Assembly: GCA_030812955.1 (NCBI GenBank)
Contig: JAUSTR010000017.1
Coordinates: 1-50,039 of the forward strand
DNA: 50,039 nucleotides
Source: Bacillus alveayuensis
Lineage (GTDB): Bacteria > Bacillota > Bacilli > Bacillales > Aeribacillaceae
Direction: 5' to 3'
Part shown: in pieces, positions 45,157-50,039 of the stretch
How the letters are laid out: the number at the start of each line of letters is the position of its first letter
Numbering within the stretch: position 1 is the stretch's first letter
The notes under the pieces: generated by a model
The model's input: the letters and a program-made list of their open reading frames with translations, nothing else
Told to the model about the DNA's origin: nothing
Database searches by the model: none
Made by a program: the position numbers and the translations under genes

Positions 45157-46564
45157 ATTGCTCACCAACCTTCATAAATTCTCCAAAGGGAACATGATAA
45201 ATAAATGTATCGGGACCGATTTCTACTTTTTCAAGGAATAGATGGCATAAATAGTATAAATTGTAGTTTTGAATTTCCATTTCTAAGTTCTGCTTAATGG
45301 TTTTGACAAGATCATTTACCGAATTTCGTGCTTCAGCAATTTTAGCTAATTCGATATGGATATGATTGATTTTATTTTTTATATTCTTTGACTCAAAAAT
45401 GAGTGAATCTATGTTTTTCCTTGCTGCATATTTTTCTACTATAGTAGAATGAATGGAGCTTAACCTTCGATTTAAGTTAATGATCTCATGATTGTAATCT
45501 TTTTCGATTCTAGATAAATGGGAAAATACAAAGCTCTTGATTGTGTCAACTGGGATATGTTTTACAATGATTGAAAGTTTAGATTGAATGGTCTCATTCA
45601 ATTGTTCCACCGTAATTCTGATTTCCTCATGTCCTCTTTTACAGATGTAGTAATTGCTTTCTCCCAGTTTTGAAGTTTTAAAAGTCATGTCTTTTTTGCA
45701 AAGCATACACTGTGGGGTAATGTATCCTCTGTCCTTTGCATTGGTGATGGCTTGAAATACTTCATCTTTCAATTTTTTTAGGACTTCTTGAATTTTTAGA
45801 TGTTCTTCTAAGGAGATAATTGGTTCTACATGGTGTAGAACTTCAAAACCATACGAAGTCTGCATGTGTGCCGAATAAAAAGGATTTTCTAGATACTTTA
45901 ATAAATCCTCGTACCTTTTGTTTTTTAATATCTTTTTGTATTTCATCAAAATATTGAACAAATCATCTGCTTCATTAGCTTCAGCCACTTCATAGAAAAA
46001 AGACTTCAAGTCATTAACTACTTCTGAATTCGGGATATACTTAACATCCTTTCTTTTTCCAATCCGTTTATATCCAAATATAGAAGAAGGAAATTGTTTC
46101 ATTGTATCCTTTCTTCTACCGGAAATATTCTGGCCCTCGACTTGTGCAAAAATCCCATATAGTGCTTCAATCGACAGTTTAGGAGAAAACGGTGGTTGTT
46201 TCGTTGAAGTAAAAACCACCTTTATTCCGTATTTATAAAACTCTTTAACTATTGCAACGTATTCATAGAAGTTTCGAGCTAAACGATCTCGACTGTAAAC
46301 GATGACAGTTTTTACTTTTTTCTGCTGTATTAGCATTCGGAGTTTTTGTAATCCTGAACGCTCCTCCATTGCTAATTTATTCGCTGAAACATTATCATCT
46401 TCTAACCAAATCACTTTTTGTGGATCAATATAATTATTATTAATGTAAGATTCAGCAAGTAGAATCTGCTTTTGAATGTCCTGCTGAGCTGTACTTACCC
46501 TGTTATAAACCGCGATAAAATCTTCATAGTATTTATTGGGTTCATAATATTGGTGTGATTCCAT
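45140..46564 (-). CDS. Large serine recombinase, CcrA-like position
   Basis: A 474-aa recombinase with a resolvase domain (FIAVYNRVSTAQQDIQKQIL, catalytic Ser about residue 24; VYSRDRLARNFYEYVAIVKE). A reduced recombinase domain, a short zinc ribbon (QCMLCKKDMTF ... YYICKRGHEE) and helical C-terminus follow. AAAGGAG overlaps the stop of the 56-aa ORF upstream. With the next gene it forms an overlapping pair, and both are probably needed for integration/excision of the right-hand module. The recombinase domain is less typical than that of the 492-aa enzyme. Confidence 0.88.
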   Translation of the reverse strand: MESHQYYEPNKYYEDFIAVYNRVSTAQQDIQKQILLAESYINNNYIDPQKVIWLEDDNVSANKLAMEERSGLQKLRMLIQQKKVKTVIVYSRDRLARNFYEYVAIVKEFYKYGIKVVFTSTKQPPFSPKLSIEALYGIFAQVEGQNISGRRKDTMKQFPSSIFGYKRIGKRKDVKYIPNSEVVNDLKSFFYEVAEANEADDLFNILMKYKKILKNKRYEDLLKYLENPFYSAHMQTSYGFEVLHHVEPIISLEEHLKIQEVLKKLKDEVFQAITNAKDRGYITPQCMLCKKDMTFKTSKLGESNYYICKRGHEEIRITVEQLNETIQSKLSIIVKHIPVDTIKSFVFSHLSRIEKDYNHEIINLNRRLSSIHSTIVEKYAARKNIDSLIFESKNIKNKINHIHIELAKIAEARNSVNDLVKTIKQNLEMEIQNYNLYYLCHLFLEKVEIGPDTFIYHVPFGEFMKVGEQYALHA

Positions 46565-46570
46565 GAGAGT

Positions 46571-46741
46571 CTACTCCTTTTCTACAATTTTATTACTTTC
46601 GGCAAGTAGGAACCCCTTCATTTTAGGTTTTAAATCGAGCTGATCGATTAAAACTTTTTCCACTAGTCTTTTCATAAAGTAATAAGATTCCTCTTGTAAA
46701 TCTTCATTAAATGAAACTTTTACTATATTTTTTCGAGACAT
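46571..46741 (-). CDS. Small ORF (56 aa) directly upstream of the recombinase pair
   Basis: MSRKNIVKVSFNEDLQEESY... 56 residues, charged, mostly helical, no Cys or Trp. GGGAGG lies seven bases before the ATG at 46741; longer frames overlap that site. The stop is six bases before the recombinase start, with the recombinase ribosome binding site inside its last codons. It has the same length as, but no obvious sequence match to, the coupled ORF before the left recombinase. Function is unknown. Confidence 0.65.
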   Translation of the reverse strand: MSRKNIVKVSFNEDLQEESYYFMKRLVEKVLIDQLDLKPKMKGFLLAESNKIVEKE

Positions 46742-46796
46742 AACCATTCCTCCCGTCAAATTTCCTTATTAAAAGGATTGACGGAAGGGAAAGGTT

Positions 46797-46937
46797 TTAA
46801 ACTATTTGATGTTGTTTATCCAAATCTAAATCCATTTGCAGTTGATATTCGTAATTTGTTTGTTTCGGTGATTCAATGAACACTTTTGTCTTAATGGGAA
46901 CCCCTAACTCTTTCAGGAGAACGAGTAGGTTTGACAT
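46797..46937 (-). CDS. Small ORF (46 aa), unrecognised
   Basis: MSNLLVLLKELGVPIKTKVF... 46 residues, acidic C-terminus (MDLDLDKQHQIV). The ATG at 46937 lies twelve bases after GGAGG, slightly long spacing; an upstream in-frame start (46982) lacks a site. It overlaps the end of the preceding small ORF in another frame, suggesting coupled translation in a polycistronic leader-recombinase transcript. Function is unknown. Confidence 0.5.
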   Translation of the reverse strand: MSNLLVLLKELGVPIKTKVFIESPKQTNYEYQLQMDLDLDKQHQIV

Positions 46938-47079
46938 TGTTATTGAGAACCTCCTTTCCATAGAACAAGATAAATCGTTCAATGACGCTTTTAGAGATTC
47001 CGACTTTTTCAGAGCTTTTTAATATCTTGTTAAGAAATTGATTTTCTGTTTCTTTTTTGCTTATAGATAATCCCTCCAT
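46891..47079 (-). CDS. Small ORF (62 aa) at the head of the recombinase transcript
   Basis: MEGLSISKKETENQFLNKIL... 62 residues with a basic, HTH-sized helical middle (SSEKVGISKSVIERFILFYG) and a polar tail. The ATG lies one base after the T-run of the 47081-47134 hairpin, with no ribosome binding site before it. The GGAGGG sits just inside the gene instead, so the true start is uncertain. It could encode a small DNA-binding regulator, but I cannot assign a family. Confidence 0.45.
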   Translation of the reverse strand: MEGLSISKKETENQFLNKILKSSEKVGISKSVIERFILFYGKEVLNNNVKPTRSPERVRGSH

Positions 47080-47080
47080 T

Positions 47081-47150
47081 AAAAAACGCGGCACATGGTG
47101 CTATCTTAGATAGATAAACATCATGTAACCGCGGTTTTCGCTTATTATGG
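47081..47150 (-). promoter_or_regulatory. Terminator-like hairpin ahead of the second recombinase unit
   Basis: CGCGGCACATG (47087-47097) pairs with CATGTAACCGCG (47122-47133) around a 24-base loop that itself contains TATC...GATA; on the minus strand it ends in six T. No minus-strand gene lies upstream, so this is a 5' leader element, not a terminator of a preceding gene. Its upstream edge AAGCGAAAACCGC and the adjoining TAACCATAATAAGC match the region around 34,600-34,620. Confidence 0.65.
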
Positions 47151-47472
47151 TTATTTTTATTTACTTTTGAAAAAATCGGTTAATCAGAAACCATTATATC
47201 TAGGAATTTCTTAATTTTAAGGGGTTTAGTGAAAAATTTATACTGAAATAAAAAAAGAAGAAATGCGACTGGGTATTTTCACCATGTCTGAACTACAAAT
47301 CGTACTAACAAGAATATTATCGTCTTTTATATCATGAATAATTCATATTATATGAACAATTTATAGGGAATATTTTGATAAAATATATTCAAGAAACAAA
47401 ATACTACAAATAATACAATTCTTTAATGTTATATTTAGTTCTTGAAAATATAAATTAAGGAGATGGCAATAG
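47151..47472. promoter_or_regulatory. Divergent control region between the recombinase unit and gajA
   Basis: About 320 AT-rich bases without a gene. AAATCGGTTAATC (47173-47185) is the exact reverse complement of the motif at 35173-35185, and both are followed on the plus strand by a CxGAAACxATTATA-like stretch. AAGGAGATGG (47457-47466) is the ribosome binding site of gajA. I do not see a convincing -35/-10 pair by eye. Confidence 0.5.
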
Positions 47473-49212
47473 ATGAAAATAAAAAGATTGGATATCAGTA
47501 ATTATAGGTCGTTGGATGGACTAAGTTTTAGCTTTCATTCAGAAGTAAATTTTATTGTCGGACTTAACAACATTGGAAAGTCTAATTTGCTAAAACTATT
47601 AAATACATTGGTGAATAAACGAAATTTTATAGATGAGGATTTCAATGATATTGATAAATCAATAGAAATAAAGATAACTTTATTTCTGGATGAAGATGAA
47701 ATTGGAGTATTTGACGATCTTTTTGATCCTACAAATGAAAGACAAATTAACATAATTGCTTTACAGAAAAATCCAGATGAAAATATAACTTTTATACACG
47801 CGGAGACAGAAACAGTAATATCAAGTTCATTAATAAAAAAACTTAATTTTATTTATTATGACTCTTTAAGAAAGCCTTCAAATGAATTAAATTTCAATAC
47901 TAAAAGCGGAAGTGGGCGTTTTCTTTCGCATTTGATAGATTTATATACTAAAAATGATGAGAAAGTTCAACTTGAAGATATAATTAATAATACCTATTTG
48001 GCCGGACTGTTAGATTATATTAATTCGAAATTGGAACTAATTGAAACTTTTGAAGCTAATGATATTCAAGCCGATACAGGAAATGAGGTCAAGGAAATAT
48101 TATCAAGGTTGATAATACTAAAAAACGATGAAAATTTCCCTGTAGATAAGCTAGGATATGGTATACAATTTAGTAACTTAGTACCTATTACTATATTAGA
48201 AAGAATATTTAATATAAAAAAGCGAAAAAAAACGTTTGAAAATGCAGTTATTACTGATGGTAATGGAACGGTAACACTTCCAATTACTTTAGGATTGGAT
48301 GAACCAGAGATACATCTACATCCCCACTTACAAAGAAAATTAATAAAGTATATTTATAGAATAACTACTAATTCACAAAAAGATTTTAACAATCTTCTAT
48401 CTGATTTGTTTGGAATTAATAATATAAAAGGTCAATTATTTGTTGTTACCCATTCACCAAATATATTATTAGATAACTATAAACACATTGTTAGAATTTA
48501 TAAAAATTCCAATGGGGAAGTCTTAGTTTCAAGTGGTGTAAATATTGAATTGGATGATGATTTAGAGAAACATCTAAACAAGCATATGCAATATATTAAA
48601 GAGGCATTTTTCTCAAGAACAGTGATATTTGTAGAAGGAGACAGTGAGTTATTAGCTATGAAGGTATTTGCAGAAAGAATGGAAATTGACTTAGATGATT
48701 ACGAAATATCTGTTATTTCTGCTGGTAGTGCAGATTCTATCCCACCCCTTGTTGATTTATTTAATAAATTTGGAATTGAAACTGTTTCTATAATTGATGG
48801 AGATAAAAAAGAGGGGGACAAATTTAAAACTATAAAAAATCTATATGTAACTCAAGGGCAGGATTTCGAAGAAGATATATATATGTATTTTAATTTTTCC
48901 GATTACATTAGGTACTTAGAAGAACAGTATACAGATGATCCGAAGAAGTATTTATTCTTTATGGGGCAAGCAAAAAAGTTAGGAATTCAAATAAATCCAA
49001 GACAAAGACCAGTTTATAAAGAACTAGAAAAGATTGATAATGGGCAAAATCTTGATAGATTAAAAGAAGAATTGAAATCGGACGTACTAAATAGTCTTAG
49101 GGGAAATAAATCAATTTTACAAGGAAGATTACTTTCGGAGGCAGTTACAGAAATTCCCCAAACATATAGGGACGCGATAGAGAAAGCAATGGAGTTGTCA
49201 ATATATGAATAA
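47473..49212 (+). CDS. gajA: Gabija-type GajA: ATPase-TOPRIM (OLD-like) endonuclease
   Basis: A 579-aa protein, the usual length for GajA. The AAA/ABC-type ATPase half has Walker A GLNNIGKSN (residues 30-38) and the D-loop/Walker B region LGLDEPEIHLHPHLQ (about 273-287) with VVTHSPNILLD. The TOPRIM half has VIFVEGDSE (Glu about 388), SIIDGDKK (about 440) and DFEEDIY. Such class 2 OLD nucleases nick DNA, and with the UvrD-like GajB they abort phage infection. The last eight bases overlap the gajB start. Very AT-rich compared with the chromosomal genes. Confidence 0.88.
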   Translation: MKIKRLDISNYRSLDGLSFSFHSEVNFIVGLNNIGKSNLLKLLNTLVNKRNFIDEDFNDIDKSIEIKITLFLDEDEIGVFDDLFDPTNERQINIIALQKNPDENITFIHAETETVISSSLIKKLNFIYYDSLRKPSNELNFNTKSGSGRFLSHLIDLYTKNDEKVQLEDIINNTYLAGLLDYINSKLELIETFEANDIQADTGNEVKEILSRLIILKNDENFPVDKLGYGIQFSNLVPITILERIFNIKKRKKTFENAVITDGNGTVTLPITLGLDEPEIHLHPHLQRKLIKYIYRITTNSQKDFNNLLSDLFGINNIKGQLFVVTHSPNILLDNYKHIVRIYKNSNGEVLVSSGVNIELDDDLEKHLNKHMQYIKEAFFSRTVIFVEGDSELLAMKVFAERMEIDLDDYEISVISAGSADSIPPLVDLFNKFGIETVSIIDGDKKEGDKFKTIKNLYVTQGQDFEEDIYMYFNFSDYIRYLEEQYTDDPKKYLFFMGQAKKLGIQINPRQRPVYKELEKIDNGQNLDRLKEELKSDVLNSLRGNKSILQGRLLSEAVTEIPQTYRDAIEKAMELSIYE

Positions 49213-49966
49213 TAAGTTAATAATTGATAAATTATTAGAGCTTCATAATGGAGACAAAAAACAACTAGACGTAATATTATCTGATGCAAATAGATTGATA
49301 GTAGAGGCTCCAGCTGGTTATGGAAAGACGAAAACACTTATAAGTAAAATTGCTTATTTAATTTTAACTAAGCAAGTACCAGTCAATAAAAAAATTCTTG
49401 CTCTGACTTTTAGCGTAAATGCAGCATATAATATGAAAAATGAAGTAGTCAGTATTTTACCTACACTTTTAGCGAATAATGAGAATCTGAAAACATCTGA
49501 TATTGAGGGAAAAGTATATGTTTCTAACTTTCATGGTTTATGTAGACGAATATTAAAAAAGTATGGATATTTATTAAGCAAGGAACTGAAAAATATAGAC
49601 CAGTTAATAAATATAGATGATTCTAGTGAAAACAATCTAAATAAATTTAATATAAACTTATTAGAAGATGAGAAAAAATTAGTAAAAAATATTTCAATTG
49701 CTTCGAAGGAATATAAAGAAAAATACATTAAAGAAAATTATCTACAATATAACAATATAATAAAGACGAAGTATATTGAAAAAGGGGTTATATCTTACAA
49801 TTCAATTATAACTTTGACAATAGAGTTATTAAATAAATATAAAAATATTAGACATTTTTATACTAAGTTTTTTCCGATAATAATAATTGATGAATTTCAG
49901 GACACAAACATTCTAAATTGGACGTTTATTCAGTTATTAATTAAGTCTCTTCACCATAGTTTGTGA
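49205..49966 (+). pseudogene. gajB: Truncated Gabija-type GajB (UvrD/Rep-like helicase)
   Basis: The 253-aa product carries the first half of a UvrD-like superfamily 1 helicase: Walker A VEAPAGYGKTKTLISKIA (about residue 34), motif Ia LALTFSVNAAYNM and Walker B IIIDEFQDTN (about 227). After FIQLLIKS the reading changes to LHHSL and stops, where a full GajB would continue for about 240 residues with motifs III-VI. Base composition changes sharply at the same point (about 49,946), which points to an insertion. The translated piece lacks the complete ATPase and is probably inactive. Confidence 0.8.
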
Positions 49967-50039
49967 TTTAAGCACAATTCTGGCAATTAGTTAGCTAGAT
50001 TATGGCCCCTCACAATCTCTCCTTCTTCAGCTTACAGAC
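49946..50039. mobile_element. Probable inserted element interrupting gajB (edge only)
   Basis: From about 49,946 the sequence becomes clearly richer in G and C and no longer continues the helicase frame. Only about 94 bases are in the window, too little to identify an insertion sequence, and no terminal repeat can be confirmed. The call rests on the broken helicase frame plus the composition change. Confidence 0.4.

Noticed and set aside
47473-49212. Stand-alone OLD-family nuclease or retron effector instead of Gabija
   Set aside because: No reverse transcriptase is nearby, the length fits GajA, and a UvrD-like gene overlaps its end, which fits gajA-gajB.
32830-50039. A prophage
   Set aside because: There are large serine recombinases but no capsid, tail, terminase, lysis or phage replication genes; the cargo is defence genes.
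1-50039. tRNA or rRNA genes
   Set aside because: No cloverleaf with a TTCGA arm or rRNA-like sequence was recognised by eye; a tRNAscan-SE run would settle this.

Overview
The window looks like a chromosome segment of a low-GC, spore-forming Bacillaceae. The evidence is AGGAGG-type ribosome binding sites, many TTG/GTG starts, a PdaA-type spore-cortex deacetylase, and gene order that matches the Bacillus subtilis yfj/yfk region (pdaA/yfjS, yfjP, yfjO; yfkK-J-I-H, chaA/yfkE, yfkD, yfkC, yfkAB). The genus cannot be fixed from sequence alone.

Bases 1-11,000 hold ordinary chromosomal genes: a YkgJ-type cysteine-cluster protein, a UPF0316 membrane protein, a DUF1992 protein, an MFS exporter, a photolyase/cryptochrome-family protein, and a complete trehalose operon. 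In that operon treP (PTS EIIBC) and treA (phosphotrehalase) are followed by treR. A sigma-A promoter has one palindromic operator in its spacer and a second just downstream, and a cre-like site abuts the treP ribosome binding site. Bases 10,400-14,500 carry three long palindromic intergenic elements. Two are inverted copies of each other around bh0509-osmC. The third is a 332-bp MITE-like element with perfect 13-bp terminal repeats.

Bases 15,700-24,000 appear to be an insertion between chaA and yfkD. They hold a hydantoinase/oxoprolinase-type catabolic operon, all on the minus strand: a XRE-cupin regulator, hyuA, hyuB, a small cupin, an M24 metallopeptidase and an NCS1 permease. A transposase remnant lies on one side and a possible gene fragment on the other. 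A perfect 14-bp inverted repeat upstream of the regulator is the likely operator. The yfk/yfj synteny then resumes (yfkD, yfkC, yfkAB, fumarase, Uma2, pdaA, yfjP, and the rRNA uracil methyltransferase yfjO).

From 32,830 to the right end is a mobile anti-phage defence island placed immediately after the yfjO methyltransferase gene. It reads as two tandem modules. Module 1 has a large serine recombinase with a small translationally coupled ORF, a shortened recombinase paralogue lacking the catalytic serine, a type I restriction-modification operon (hsdM-hsdS-hsdR), a protein with a C-terminal HEPN domain, and a DUF1040-like protein preceded by iteron-like repeats. Module 2 has two overlapping large serine recombinases in a CcrA/CcrB-like arrangement, three small upstream ORFs, and a divergent Gabija-type pair. 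gajA is complete, but gajB stops after about half its expected length at an abrupt change in base composition. Both modules share a related terminator-like hairpin upstream of the recombinase genes and a perfect 13-bp motif, in opposite orientations, in the divergent control regions. The HEPN protein linked to the type I system, and the two-module recombinase/defence architecture with its paired leader hairpins, are the best candidates for undescribed biology.
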